DNA of 64,000 nucleotides from Geminocystis herdmanii PCC 6308 (GTDB lineage Bacteria; Cyanobacteriota; Cyanobacteriia; Cyanobacteriales; Cyanobacteriaceae). Under the pieces are notes generated by a model, which worked only from the letters and a program-made list of their open reading frames with translations, made no database searches and was not told where the DNA came from. Below, piece after piece: positions 29,215 to 37,926 of this stretch (position 1 is its first letter; every line of letters begins with the position of its first letter). The stretch covers positions 64,713-128,712 of the forward strand of contig NZ_CM001775.1 of assembly GCF_000332235.1 (NCBI RefSeq), read 5' to 3'. Position numbers and translations under genes: made by a program.

Positions 29215-29643
29215 ATGAAAATAACTAAACAATATCTCGAACTTCTTTATCAATTTCCTCCTCGCCCTATTGTTACTGATGCCGATTTAATATCTACTCA
29301 AGAAATAATTAATCAACTAATTGATAAACCTCAACTTACCCAAGATGAAGAGGATTATTTAGACGTTTTAGGTACTTTAGTCTATGATTATGAGCAAAAA
29401 CAAGAAAATTTAATTCCTGATATTTATGGAGTTGATTTGTTAAAAGTACTAATGAAAGAGCATGAATTAAGACAAAAAGACCTCGTGCCGATCTTTAAAA
29501 CTGAATCAATAGTCTCGGATATTTTAAAAGGAAAACGCCAATTTACTAATCGTCATATCCAAGAATTAGCAGAGTTTTTTCATGTTTCTCCATCGGTATT
29601 TTTCCCCCATAAATCATCTAATAATTTTGCTTCTATTGGTTAA
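29215..29643 (+). CDS. higA: HigA-type antitoxin (XRE HTH)
   Basis: The 142-aa product has an acidic N-terminus (DEEDYLDVLGTLVYDYEQ) and a C-terminal helix-turn-helix (LKVLMKEHELRQKDLVPIFKTESIVSDILKGKRQ, FTNRHIQELAEFFHVS) of the HigA class. It binds and neutralises HigB and usually represses its own operon. The order, spacing and length fit. Confidence 0.9.
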   Translation: MKITKQYLELLYQFPPRPIVTDADLISTQEIINQLIDKPQLTQDEEDYLDVLGTLVYDYEQKQENLIPDIYGVDLLKVLMKEHELRQKDLVPIFKTESIVSDILKGKRQFTNRHIQELAEFFHVSPSVFFPHKSSNNFASIG

Positions 29644-29713
29644 GAGATATGTATAAATAGTAAATATAAATACTAGAAATACAAAATATTTATAGCTGTA
29701 AATAAATAAATTT

Positions 29714-29977
29714 ATGAATATAAAATTAGTGGATTCTATTGTAACAATTATTGATTCTTTAACTCCAGAAGAAAAAGAATTATTAGACTTAAAAATACAA
29801 CTTAATAAACAAAATAAAAACGCTCAAAAAATCCCTGAGCCAGTTAAAGATAAAAGTTTTACCAAAAAACAAGGAAAAGTATTTGAGCCACCTTTAGATG
29901 AATATATAAAAATCACCAGAGATGAGCGTATTGCCCAACAAGATGAATTGATAAATAGTTATTTTGCTCGTAATTAA
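29714..29977 (+). CDS. small acidic/basic hypothetical protein (87 aa)
   Basis: The N-terminal part (LVDSIVTIIDSLTPEEKELLDLKIQL) looks like the dimerising helix of many small antitoxins, and the rest is Lys/Pro-rich and probably unstructured, ending in TRDERIAQQDELINSYFARN. No toxin gene follows before the nirA terminator region. It may be an orphan antitoxin, but that is only a guess from shape and from its position after higBA. Confidence 0.5.
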   Translation: MNIKLVDSIVTIIDSLTPEEKELLDLKIQLNKQNKNAQKIPEPVKDKSFTKKQGKVFEPPLDEYIKITRDERIAQQDELINSYFARN

Positions 29978-30037
29978 AGCAATCTTAAATTCTATCAGGT
30001 TCGTTAAATTTGTTATAAATCAAGTAGAGGGTGTTTT

Positions 30038-30064
30038 GTTGGGTTACGCTGTCGCTAACCCAAC
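30038..30064. terminator. hairpin between convergent genes
   Basis: GTTGGGTTA and TAACCCAAC pair across a 9-base loop between the convergent 87-aa gene and nirA. It has no clear U-run but could stop transcripts from both sides. The sequence belongs to a common repeat class. Confidence 0.6.
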
Positions 30065-30075
30065 CTACGAATTTA

Positions 30076-31623
30076 TTATTTGACGATCGCACCAAATTCC
30101 GTTATTAATAACTCTTTTAGTACTTCTTTAAGATCATCACAGGGGATACTTTTTTGTTTCACTTCCCCTAAATGAGCATCTTTACCGACTTTTCCCCCTA
30201 AAAAGAGGTTTACTCCTTCCACTACTTGCCCGTCTTTTTTGGCTTTTGTACCCATTATACCAATGTCTCCGGCTTGGGCTTGTCCACAAGAATTAGGGCA
30301 TCCTGTCCAGTGAATGCGCACTCGATCGGGTATATTTAATTCAGCATCCAATTCTTGAGCTAATTTTAAGCCTCTTTGTTTAGTTTCCACAAGGGCAAAA
30401 TTACAATAACGTGAACCTGTACAGGATATAAGCGATCGAGTTAAAGTACTAGGATTGATAGAATAGGTTTGTAAAATTGGTTCAGCTAAAAATGCTTCAA
30501 CCTTATCATTAGGCACATAGGGAATGATAAAATTTTGTTCTACCGTTGCCCGAATTTCGCCGTTACCGTAAATATCTGCTAAACGCGCGATTTCATACAT
30601 TCCTTGAGCGTCTAAATGTCCTACGGGAATATGAATGCCAATATAACTATAACCCTCTTGTTTTTGAGGATATACCCCTAAATGATCCTTTTTATCTTGG
30701 GTAATTTCATCCGTCGGCGCTGCAAATTGTAAAGATTTACCTAATTTTTTCTCCACCTCCAAACGAAAACGATTCATCCCCCATTTATCCACTAACCACA
30801 TTAACCGCGCTTTACCTCGATTTTCCCTTAAACCTTCCTCTAAACCACACTCACTATATACAGAAAGGATTGCTGTGGAAAGTTCGATTACTTCATCATT
30901 AGGTTTTACCCATACATCCATCGGGATAGACTCAGCGCATCGTTGTGCGGATAAATAACCGCCGATTAAAACATTGAAACCAAATTCCCCTTCTTTAAAG
31001 GCTGGAATAAAAGCAATATCATTGATTTCTGCATGAATAGAATTATCCCTCGCGCCGTCAATAGCAATATTCAACTTACGGGGCAGGTTACTAAATTCAT
31101 AGCTTCCTTTACCCTTATTGGTGATAACGTCTTGCAATTTTTGATTTAATTCCCTAGTATCAAATAATTCATCAGGATCAATTCCAGCCGTGGGAGAACC
31201 TGTTAAGTTACGCACATTATCCATGCCTGATTGAATGGAGGTAATGCCCACATCTTCTAACCGTTGGAAAATCTCTGGAATGTCTTGTAAATGGACTCCT
31301 CTTAATTGGATATTTTGACGGGTGGTAATATCTGCGCTACCATCTTCGCCATATCGATCGATAATATCCGCAAAAGTGCGCATTTGTTCGCTAGTAAAAA
31401 CCCCGTTAGGGATGCGCAAACGTAACATAAACTTACCCGGAGTGACAGGGCGAAAAAAGATGCCAAACCACTTTAAGCGGACAATCAAATCATCCTCCTC
31501 CATTGCCTCCCACCCCATTTCGGCAAATTTCGTTAACTCGTCTTTAATATCTAAACCGTGTTTTTCGGCTTTAACTTTTTCTATCTTATTTAATTTAACT
31601 TTTTTGACCGTTGCCACCGTCAT
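30076..31623 (-). CDS. nirA: ferredoxin-nitrite reductase
   Basis: NirA reduces nitrite to ammonium with six electrons from ferredoxin, using a 4Fe-4S cluster bridged to siroheme. The four cluster cysteines are Cys401 and Cys407 (CTGSRYC) and Cys442 and Cys446 (GCPNSCG). The N-terminal ferredoxin-type reductase block FMLRLRIPNG and TTRQNIQLRGV are present. Length (515 aa) is normal. An NtcA-type promoter lies upstream (31734-31775), so expression should rise under nitrogen limitation. Other nitrate genes are not nearby. Confidence 0.97.
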   Translation of the reverse strand: MTVATVKKVKLNKIEKVKAEKHGLDIKDELTKFAEMGWEAMEEDDLIVRLKWFGIFFRPVTPGKFMLRLRIPNGVFTSEQMRTFADIIDRYGEDGSADITTRQNIQLRGVHLQDIPEIFQRLEDVGITSIQSGMDNVRNLTGSPTAGIDPDELFDTRELNQKLQDVITNKGKGSYEFSNLPRKLNIAIDGARDNSIHAEINDIAFIPAFKEGEFGFNVLIGGYLSAQRCAESIPMDVWVKPNDEVIELSTAILSVYSECGLEEGLRENRGKARLMWLVDKWGMNRFRLEVEKKLGKSLQFAAPTDEITQDKKDHLGVYPQKQEGYSYIGIHIPVGHLDAQGMYEIARLADIYGNGEIRATVEQNFIIPYVPNDKVEAFLAEPILQTYSINPSTLTRSLISCTGSRYCNFALVETKQRGLKLAQELDAELNIPDRVRIHWTGCPNSCGQAQAGDIGIMGTKAKKDGQVVEGVNLFLGGKVGKDAHLGEVKQKSIPCDDLKEVLKELLITEFGAIVK

Positions 31624-31733
31624 GGTTTAACCTCTTTTTATAAAACTTTACAATAGGAATTAAAATTAATTACTTTTTCAAAAGTTGTTGTTGTTATGGA
31701 TAACTTCAAACTTTTCTTAGTTACTTTGACAAC

Positions 31734-31775
31734 AGATTATTGATTTTACTCTTTACCTTTTGTAATTTTTTATAC
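31734..31775 (-). promoter_or_regulatory. NtcA-activated promoter of nirA
   Basis: On the minus strand GTATAAAAAATTAC (31775-31762) fits GTA-N8-TAC. Exactly 22 bases further downstream is TAATCT (31739-31734), fitting the -10 form TAN3T. This is the classic layout for NtcA activation of nitrogen genes in cyanobacteria. It lies 111 bases ahead of the nirA start. Seen directly; NtcA binding itself is inferred. Confidence 0.85.
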
Positions 31776-31996
31776 CGAAACCTATCGATCTGGCAATTAT
31801 TGCATAATAAGTATGTCTTTTTTACATTAAAGATTTAAGCTATTAGAATAGATGATTGTTTAATGCGTAATTTTAATTTATTACAAAATCTTTATTCAAG
31901 AATAAGTAAAATTGGAAATTATACCCGATCGATCCCCCCTCATCCTCTAAAAAAAGGGGGAATTTAATTGAAATTTCTTACATAAGATTTAGTAAA
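31776..31996. other. gene-free region upstream of nirA
   Basis: AT-rich DNA between nirA's promoter and the Rpn-type gene. A second, off-spaced GTA-N9-TAC (at about 31811) is visible but does not match NtcA spacing. GGGGGA runs at about 31930-31965 belong to a common repeat. Confidence 0.4.
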
Positions 31997-32920
31997 TTAA
32001 GTGTTAATTTCTAACCAATGAATCACATCATTCAAAGATTGAAAATCAAAAATAGCATCCGCAAAACTCTCAATTTGAGATAGAGATAAACCATTAATTT
32101 TTTCTTCTAATTCCTCAGAAAGACTATTAAATTTTCTTTTTATTAAACGCTTAATTAGTATTTTCCCCTCCGTTTCTTTTCCTCTTTTTTCTCCTATTTC
32201 AATACCTTCCTCCATCCAACTGGTGACTATTTCCATAATTTTTTCCTCCTTGGTTATTTCTGTTTGTTTTAATTCGGTATCAAATTCTTGTTTTTCCGTT
32301 GGGTTTAATTTTAAATAGGTATCAATGAATCCTGAAATTAACTTTATTCTAGCAGGGTCTAAACTTAAAGTTGCTAACATTCTCAGGCATTCTAATTTTA
32401 CCTTAACTCTCTCCTCTGGTTTAAAGTCCATTTTTGCCATTAAAGCCGATGCAATGGGATTGGGTTGAGACAAAAATTGTCGCCAAGGCAGTCGATTTAA
32501 TTGGATAGTGGTAAAGTTAAATTCGAGGATTTTTTTGTCAGGGAAAACCACTTGATATTGATTTTTTTCTTCCCTTTTTGGTTTATCATAAGAGAAAAGA
32601 ACGATCGGATAAATCGGTAAACGATATTTTTGATCTAAACGGGCAAAATAATGAAACATTCGCCGTTCAAATTCTTTTTGATTATAGGCTTGATTTTCTA
32701 TATGAATGAGGAAAAAACCTTCTTCTTCTTGCCATTTTACTTGGGCTAAAAGATCAATTTTTCGTTTTTCTCCTGCGGTAACATCAGTAAAAACTTCTTC
32801 GGGAAAAAAGGTTAAAGTTTCCTTTGATACATATTGCAAAACTTCGGGAATAAATAGTTCGATAAATTCCCAAAAAAATGTTTGTATTAGTTCTTTAAAG
32901 AGTCGATCGTGATCTATCAT
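31997..32920 (-). CDS. Rpn family recombination-promoting nuclease/putative transposase (DUF4351 type)
   Basis: The N-terminal part starts DHDRLFKELIQTFFWEFIELFIPE and continues with KIDLLAQVKWQEEEGFFLIHIENQ, a PD-(D/E)XK-type core (Asp in KIDLL, Glu-x-Gln in IENQ). The C-terminus (LIKRKFNSLSEELEEKINGLSLSQIESFADAI) is the DUF4351-like helical tail. The family is frequent in cyanobacteria and is named by similarity to Rpn recombination nucleases. Length 307 aa is typical. It lies next to a vapBC pair. Confidence 0.88.
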   Translation of the reverse strand: MIDHDRLFKELIQTFFWEFIELFIPEVLQYVSKETLTFFPEEVFTDVTAGEKRKIDLLAQVKWQEEEGFFLIHIENQAYNQKEFERRMFHYFARLDQKYRLPIYPIVLFSYDKPKREEKNQYQVVFPDKKILEFNFTTIQLNRLPWRQFLSQPNPIASALMAKMDFKPEERVKVKLECLRMLATLSLDPARIKLISGFIDTYLKLNPTEKQEFDTELKQTEITKEEKIMEIVTSWMEEGIEIGEKRGKETEGKILIKRLIKRKFNSLSEELEEKINGLSLSQIESFADAIFDFQSLNDVIHWLEINT

Positions 32921-32964
32921 AATTAGGATTTTATCAACATCTACTATAGTTTCTTAACGACAGA

Positions 32965-33366
32965 TTAAATTTCCCAGTCTTCATAAATTAAGCCCTCAAT
33001 GCGAGAAAATTCTTTAGTATTATGAGTGACTAAAATTAAATTATTCCTGAGTGCTATCGAACCTATTTGTAAATCATAAGCCCCAATGGGTGTACCTTTC
33101 TCTTCTAATTTTTTTCTAATAATTCCAAAAATTTCTGCACATTTATCATCAAAAGGATAAGAATAAAATCTATTTAAAAATAATTGTTGTTTAGCCAAAC
33201 TTTTTTCTGGATTTTTACTTTTTTGTGATCCATAAAATAGCTCAGATTTTACTACGGAACAAACAGTTATATCAGAATCTTGATGACTTTCTAGCTTTGA
33301 TTTTAAAGTTAAATTACGTCCATTTAGATAAACAATACAGCAATTAGTATCTAATAGATAAATCAT
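32965..33366 (-). CDS. vapC: VapC-type PIN-domain toxin
   Basis: The PIN domain begins YLLDTNCCIVYLNG with the first catalytic Asp, then shows ICSVVKSELFYG (Glu) and the C-terminal PIGAYDLQIGSIALRNNLILVTHNTKEFSRI with two more acidic sites. VapC toxins are Mg-dependent RNases, often acting on tRNA. Length (133 aa) is normal. It overlaps the antitoxin gene by 4 bases (ATGA at 33363-33366), so translation is coupled. Confidence 0.93.
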   Translation of the reverse strand: MIYLLDTNCCIVYLNGRNLTLKSKLESHQDSDITVCSVVKSELFYGSQKSKNPEKSLAKQQLFLNRFYSYPFDDKCAEIFGIIRKKLEEKGTPIGAYDLQIGSIALRNNLILVTHNTKEFSRIEGLIYEDWEI

Positions 33367-33605
33367 TCTAAAGTCTCCCTTTGAATATATTCTCCTTGAG
33401 AATGTCTGACAATAGGATCATCTGCTAAACAACCATAAGTTTGTTCAATAAAATCATGCCATTCTCTCTTTTTTTCTTCAATTTGATCACTAGATTTGAG
33501 GATTTTTTCTGATAATTCTTGCCATAAATTACCCCATTTTTCTAAGTCAATAATAACGGCTTTTTTTTCCCCTTCTTCATTAATAATATATTGAATACCG
33601 TCCAT
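33363..33605 (-). CDS. antitoxin partner of VapC (Phd/YefM or VapB like)
   Basis: The 80-aa product starts GIQYIINEEGEKKAVIIDLEKW, a Phd/YefM-like N-terminal strand-helix pattern, and ends in an acidic helix-rich tail that should wrap the toxin. It is the upstream gene of the pair and overlaps vapC by 4 bases. The family name is inferred from pattern and position. Confidence 0.82.
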   Translation of the reverse strand: MDGIQYIINEEGEKKAVIIDLEKWGNLWQELSEKILKSSDQIEEKKREWHDFIEQTYGCLADDPIVRHSQGEYIQRETLE

Positions 33606-33700
33606 AATATTTTAAAATGTCAATAATGATAATATGATTATAGCAATTATATTGTATCTTTTTTTCTTTCAGTAACTTCAGTATCAAGAACGTAATTACT

Positions 33701-33982
33701 ATGAAAATTGAGACTTTGAAACAGAGACTAAACAAAAATCGCCCCATGAAAAGCGTTACTCTCCATATGCCTGAAGATGTAGTGGAAGATTTGAAGACGA
33801 CCGCACCCCTCTTAGGATTTTCAGGTTATCAATCTCTAATTAGGGCTTATATAGGGCAAGGATTACGACAAGATTTAGAGAAACTTGAACAAAGTAATTT
33901 TTTGGCATTAATTGATAGTTTGAAACGTCAAGGGGTAGAAGAAACGGTTATTAATAATGCCCTCACCGAAATTAATCACTGA
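33701..33982 (+). CDS. ribbon-helix-helix-like small protein (93 aa)
   Basis: KSVTLHMPEDVVEDLKTTAPLLGFSGYQSLIRAYI has the strand-helix-helix pattern of ribbon-helix-helix DNA-binding proteins, as in BrnA-like antitoxins. No toxin gene is adjacent; the divergent vapBC is on the other strand. It may be an orphan regulator. A start at ATG 33701 fits. Confidence 0.65.
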   Translation: MKIETLKQRLNKNRPMKSVTLHMPEDVVEDLKTTAPLLGFSGYQSLIRAYIGQGLRQDLEKLEQSNFLALIDSLKRQGVEETVINNALTEINH

Positions 33983-34018
33983 TATTTTTCCACTTTAATT
34001 AAATTCACACCGACAGAT

Positions 34019-34747
34019 TTATTTTCGGTTATCCCGATTAACAAAAACAATCACGATCGAAAAATAACTTAATTTAAGATGAGGATAATCATGTAAACCA
34101 TGATAAACTTTTTCTTCATCTGTAGTCGCCTTTTCCACCACATAAGCTCGATCGAGCAGATTTCTTTGTGCTAAAATTTGCCATACTTGATCATATACAG
34201 AAGCCACCTTCATTAGTACGATCGTATCCCCCCAATCCAAAGCCTCCTCAAACTGTTTCAGAGAATAAACCGTAGGTAAAACCACCAACTTCTCCCCTTG
34301 TATCGTCAAAGGTAAACCCAAAGCCGAAGCCGAAGCCATAGGAGAAGAAACCCCCGCAATACGCTCTATTTTGACATCAGGATATAATTTTTCAACAGTT
34401 AAAGCTAAATAAGTAAAAGTACTAAAAAAACTAATATCTCCCTCACAAGCAAAAGCCACATCTTCCCCATTCTTTAGATATTCCCACACCTCCAAACTCA
34501 CCCGATGCCATGCTTGATTTAACATTTCCTCAGAGAAAGTATAGGGAAAACATAAAGGCAATATTTGTTGATGAGGTTGTAAATAAGATTCAATAATCCT
34601 TTGTGCTACCCCCAACCTGCCATTAATCCCCGCAGGAAAAGCAATTATTTTCGTATTTTGTAAAATTCTTAAAGCCTTGACAGTGATTAATTCTGGATCA
34701 CCCGTACCCACACTAACCCCAAAAAGAGTACCTATTTTATTCGACAT
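34019..34747 (-). CDS. cobI: precorrin-2 C20-methyltransferase
   Basis: CobI/CbiL adds the C20 methyl group in corrin synthesis using SAM. The N-terminal GTLFGVSVGTGDPELITVKALRIL, the SAM-binding ACEGDISFFSTF and the IERIAGVSSPMASASALGLPL block identify the tetrapyrrole-methylase fold. I choose ATG 34747. The frame continues 19 codons upstream, but those codons (MAKAITTNFF) lie in the repeat at 34779-34856. Length from the chosen start is 242 aa. No cobalamin riboswitch is seen. Confidence 0.93.
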   Translation of the reverse strand: MSNKIGTLFGVSVGTGDPELITVKALRILQNTKIIAFPAGINGRLGVAQRIIESYLQPHQQILPLCFPYTFSEEMLNQAWHRVSLEVWEYLKNGEDVAFACEGDISFFSTFTYLALTVEKLYPDVKIERIAGVSSPMASASALGLPLTIQGEKLVVLPTVYSLKQFEEALDWGDTIVLMKVASVYDQVWQILAQRNLLDRAYVVEKATTDEEKVYHGLHDYPHLKLSYFSIVIVFVNRDNRK

Positions 34748-34778
34748 GAAATCAAAATATAAATGAAAAATATTAAAA

Positions 34779-34856
34779 AAGTTTGTAGTGATGGCTTTAG
34801 CCATTAGACTTCGACCATATTTGGTTTAAGAAGGGTTAAAACCCTGACTACAAACT
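34779..34856. repeat. dispersed inverted-repeat element, copy 2 (upstream of cobI)
   Basis: About 78 bases with ends AGTTTGTAGTGA and CTGACTACAAACT and internal GGCTTTAGCC and GGGTTAAAACCC half-palindromes. It is the partner of copy 1 at 4511-4586 and lies in the same position and orientation relative to its cobalamin gene. Confidence 0.8.
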
Positions 34857-34860
34857 AATA

Positions 34861-34889
34861 AAAAAAGAGGGATAGATACATTACCCCTC
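34861..34889 (-). terminator. intrinsic terminator of rpsA
   Basis: On the minus strand GAGGGG...CCCTC is a stem with a 12-base loop followed by TTTTTT. It begins 30 bases after the rpsA stop, as expected for an intrinsic terminator. Confidence 0.75.
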
Positions 34890-34918
34890 GTTTATAAATT
34901 TATGGCGAAAATTGTTAA

Positions 34919-35986
34919 CTACGCATTAGTAGAAACAAGATTTTCTTCCGCTACGGTGTCAGAATCTACCTCAGAAACGTTATCTTCATCAGGAGATACA
35001 TTTTCGAGAGTAACTTCAACTTCTTCTTCTGCTGTAATGCCTTCTAATTCAGCAGGATCAACAGGAGGAATTTCATTTTCCCCAGCTAATAATTTTTCTC
35101 TGAATTTCTGAGCCATTTCTTCGGCTTTTTCAAAGACTAAATCACGATTTTTGAGCATATCACCCGGTTCGGGTTCTAATTGCTTAGTAGAGAGAGAAAT
35201 ACGTCCTCTTTCAGCGTCTAAGTCAATAATCATCACTTTTAATTCATCATTGACATTAAATACACTGTGAGGGGTATCAATATGATCATGAGAAATCTCA
35301 GAAATGTGTAGTAAACCGCTAACACCGCCAATGTCAATAAATGCACCGTAAGGCTTGATACCACGAACAGAACCGATGACAACTTGGCTTACTTCTAAGC
35401 CGTTCATCTTACGTTCCACTAAAGCACGACGATGACTTAAGACAAGACGATTACGTTCTTCGTCAACTTCTAAAAATTTAAGGGGTAAATCTTGACCTAC
35501 TAAATCTTCTTTGGTATCTTTTGCACTAATATGAGAACCGGGGATAAATCCTCTTAAACCTTCAACTCTGACTAATGCACCACCACGATTAGTAGCGAAA
35601 ACGTTAGAATAAACGGTAGCATCTTCTTCTTGTAATTGACGAACTCTTTGCCACGCGCGCATATACTCAATTCGGCGAATGGATAGAGTTAATTGTCCGT
35701 CTTCGTTCTCATCGGTGAGAATAAAAAACTCTCTAGTTTCGTTGGCTTGTAAGACTTCTTGAGGATCATCAACTCTGTTGATAGAGAGTTCTTGTACGGG
35801 AATATAAGCGGCAGTTTTTGCACCGATGTCAATAAGTGCGCCACGGGGTTCCATACTAAAAACAGTTCCAGCAACGATGTCACCGGGACTGAAATGATAA
35901 TCATATTGATCTAAGAGGGCGGCAAAATCTTCATGGGTAAAACCAATATTACTATTTAGAGTTTCTGTCTGAGTGACCATAGGCAT
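34919..35986 (-). CDS. rpsA: 30S ribosomal protein S1
   Basis: Ribosomal protein S1 brings mRNA to the small subunit. This cyanobacterial form has three S1 domains: the first with GDIVAGTVFSMEPRGALIDIGAKTAAYIP, the second around NVFATNRGGALVRVEGLRGFIPGSH and the third with GSVRGIKPYGAFIDIGGVSGLLHISEISHD. The C-terminal acidic tail (EDNVSEVDSDTVAEE) is normal. Length (355 aa) fits cyanobacteria rather than the six-domain E. coli type. The start could be either of two ATGs (35986 or 35980). Confidence 0.96.
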   Translation of the reverse strand: MPMVTQTETLNSNIGFTHEDFAALLDQYDYHFSPGDIVAGTVFSMEPRGALIDIGAKTAAYIPVQELSINRVDDPQEVLQANETREFFILTDENEDGQLTLSIRRIEYMRAWQRVRQLQEEDATVYSNVFATNRGGALVRVEGLRGFIPGSHISAKDTKEDLVGQDLPLKFLEVDEERNRLVLSHRRALVERKMNGLEVSQVVIGSVRGIKPYGAFIDIGGVSGLLHISEISHDHIDTPHSVFNVNDELKVMIIDLDAERGRISLSTKQLEPEPGDMLKNRDLVFEKAEEMAQKFREKLLAGENEIPPVDPAELEGITAEEEVEVTLENVSPDEDNVSEVDSDTVAEENLVSTNA

Positions 35987-36138
35987 TATTTTTAATTGTA
36001 TTAATTTTATTAGTTAATTTGATAATTCTTCATCCCTCCTCAATAACTTGAAGTTGATTCAGGTTACTGACTAGATAGACATAGATTATTTTATATAATA
36101 TTACTCTATCGTTACAAAAGTGGACTAATAAGGTGATT

Positions 36139-36158
36139 TTCTTGATTTGCATCAAGAA
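36139..36158. promoter_or_regulatory. FNR/CRP-type palindrome
   Basis: TTGAT-N4-ATCAA (36142-36155) within an 8+8 palindrome (TTCTTGAT...ATCAAGAA) lies between the divergent rpsA and crtE genes. The half-sites match the FNR-class consensus. In cyanobacteria the binding protein is not known for this sequence, so the role is a guess; either gene could be its target. Confidence 0.45.
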
Positions 36159-36291
36159 TTTGTTATTGTTATCCTTGTCTGTTATACACAGCACAAATTA
36201 ACAACAGCCAATTATCTACTCTAACATTAATAAGGTACAATTAACAATCAGGAAAATTATCAAGGTTAAGAGGGGATGTTAGGGAAACAGG

Positions 36292-36345
36292 TGGACAGGA
36301 AGACAGGAAGACAGGAAGACAGGAAGACAGGAAGACAGGAAGACA
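36292..36345. repeat. GGAAGACA 8-base tandem repeat
   Basis: At least six copies of GACAGGAA-type units in tandem, then TTGTTCA-type tandem units at about 36376-36411. Neither codes for protein. These are short tandem repeats, not CRISPR spacers. Confidence 0.8.
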
Positions 36346-36462
36346 AGGGAATATTCTCTTAATTGTTTATTGATAATTGTTCATTGTTCATTGTTCATTG
36401 CTCATTGTTCATAAATCATTGATAATTGATCCATGATAATAAGCGATCGTAACATTAATATT

Positions 36463-37389
36463 ATGATACAAACTGAATTAAAACCCCTTTTAACATCCAT
36501 TAGCGACTTTGATTTAAAAACCTATTTAACAACGGAAAAAGAGTTAGTCGAAAAGGCTTTAGATGAATCTTTACCTTTAGGAAAACCCGAAAAAATTTAC
36601 GAAGCAATGCGCTATTCTCTCCTTGCTGGGGGAAAAAGATTGCGCCCCATTCTTTGTCTTGCTACGGCGCAATTATTAGGAGAAAAGAAAATAATCGCCA
36701 TGCCAACGGCTTGTGCCTTAGAGATGATTCATACCATGTCACTTATCCATGATGATTTACCTGCTATGGATAATGACGATTATCGCCGAGGTAGGTTAAC
36801 TAATCATAAAGTTTATGGAGAGGATATAGCTATTTTGGCGGGAGATGGTTTACTGGCTTATGCCTTTGAATATGTGGCAGAAAATACTAAAAATATATCT
36901 GCCGAAAGAATTGTTAAAGTTTTGGCAATTTTAGGTAAAGCCGTTGGTGCAGAAGGTTTAGTGGGGGGGCAGGTAATGGATTTAGATTGTGAGGGTAAAT
37001 CTGATGTCACCGCAGAAACATTGACTTTCATTCATCGCCGTAAAACGGGTGCTTTATTAGAGGCTTGTGTGTCTTGTGGTGCTGTGTTAGCAGGTGCATC
37101 TTCCGATGATTTAACTCGTTTATCAATATATGCTCAAAATATTGGTTTAGCTTTTCAGATTATTGATGATATTCTTGATGTTACCGCTACCAGTGAGGAA
37201 TTAGGCAAAACCGCAGGAAAAGATATTTCCGCTCAAAAGGCGACTTATCCCAAACTTTGGGGCATCGAAACTTCTCAAGCTAAAGCGGAAGAATTAGTGA
37301 AAGATGCGATCGAGCAGTTAGTGGTATATGGAGAAAAAGCCTTACCTTTACAAGCCATTGCTCAATATATTGTACAGCGTAAAAATTAG
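36463..37389 (+). CDS. crtE: geranylgeranyl diphosphate synthase (CrtE)
   Basis: CrtE joins isopentenyl units to make C20 diphosphate, the precursor of carotenoids, the chlorophyll phytyl tail and quinones. The first Asp-rich motif is [10 protein letters not shown] and the second is [14 protein letters not shown] is the usual substrate site. ATG 36463 is the preferred start; the frame is open to 36433. Length is 308 aa. It lies 18 bases ahead of a PAP2-like gene in the same direction. Confidence 0.94.
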   Translation: MIQTELKPLLTSISDFDLKTYLTTEKELVEKALDESLPLGKPEKIYEAMRYSLLAGGKRLRPILCLATAQLLGEKKIIAMPTACALEMIHTMSLIHDDLPAMDNDDYRRGRLTNHKVYGEDIAILAGDGLLAYAFEYVAENTKNISAERIVKVLAILGKAVGAEGLVGGQVMDLDCEGKSDVTAETLTFIHRRKTGALLEACVSCGAVLAGASSDDLTRLSIYAQNIGLAFQIIDDILDVTATSEELGKTAGKDISAQKATYPKLWGIETSQAKAEELVKDAIEQLVVYGEKALPLQAIAQYIVQRKN

Positions 37390-37406
37390 AAGACAGGTGA
37401 TTACCA

Positions 37407-37868
37407 ATGCAAGTTTTGATCGAAATATTCACCAATCGTTTAATCGCCATTCCCCTATTTGCTTGTATTTTTGCACAGGTAATTAAAGTTTCTGTGGATA
37501 CTATTACTAATAAGAAATTTAGCTTTCGCTACCTTGTTAGTACGGGAGGAATGCCTAGTTCTCATTCGGCTCTTGTGGGAGCTTTAGCTACGGGAGTAGG
37601 TCAAACTTTGGGTTGGTCTTCTCCTGAGTTTGCGATCGCATCTATATTTGCAGGAATCGTGATGTATGATGCAGCAGGAGTGAGACAGGCGGCAGGAAAA
37701 CAGGCAAAAATTTTAAATCAAATCATGGATGAATTACTTAATAATGAGGATTTTAGCGAGGAAAAATTAAAAGAATTATTAGGCCATACCCCTTTTCAAG
37801 TAGTTGTAGGTTTACTTTTAGGGATTATTAGTTCTATTTTTTTACTACCCTCGCCTTTTCTTCAATAA
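37407..37868 (+). CDS. divergent PAP2 family protein (DUF212)
   Basis: The motif GGMPSSHSALVGAL (48-61) is the phosphatase signature of the divergent PAP2 group, with three to four membrane spans. Length (153 aa) is usual. It lies directly downstream of crtE (17-base gap) and may act on an isoprenoid diphosphate, but the substrate is not known; in cyanobacteria and plants the pairing with crtE is frequent. Confidence 0.9.
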   Translation: MQVLIEIFTNRLIAIPLFACIFAQVIKVSVDTITNKKFSFRYLVSTGGMPSSHSALVGALATGVGQTLGWSSPEFAIASIFAGIVMYDAAGVRQAAGKQAKILNQIMDELLNNEDFSEEKLKELLGHTPFQVVVGLLLGIISSIFLLPSPFLQ

Positions 37869-37926
37869 TTTTGTATTTGATAAAATAAGGGTTTAAACCC
37901 TTACTTAAAGCCTAATTTATGTTTAG

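Noticed and set aside
11800..34019. Possible cobalamin riboswitches upstream of cbiD, cobL and cobI
   Set aside because: No conserved riboswitch core (such as a B12 box) could be found by eye.
34748..34804. N-terminal extension of CobI
   Set aside because: The codons overlap the dispersed repeat; the family start is at 34747.
36292..36411. Regular repeats that might be CRISPR
   Set aside because: Units are 7-8 bases in direct tandem without spacers; they are short tandem repeats.
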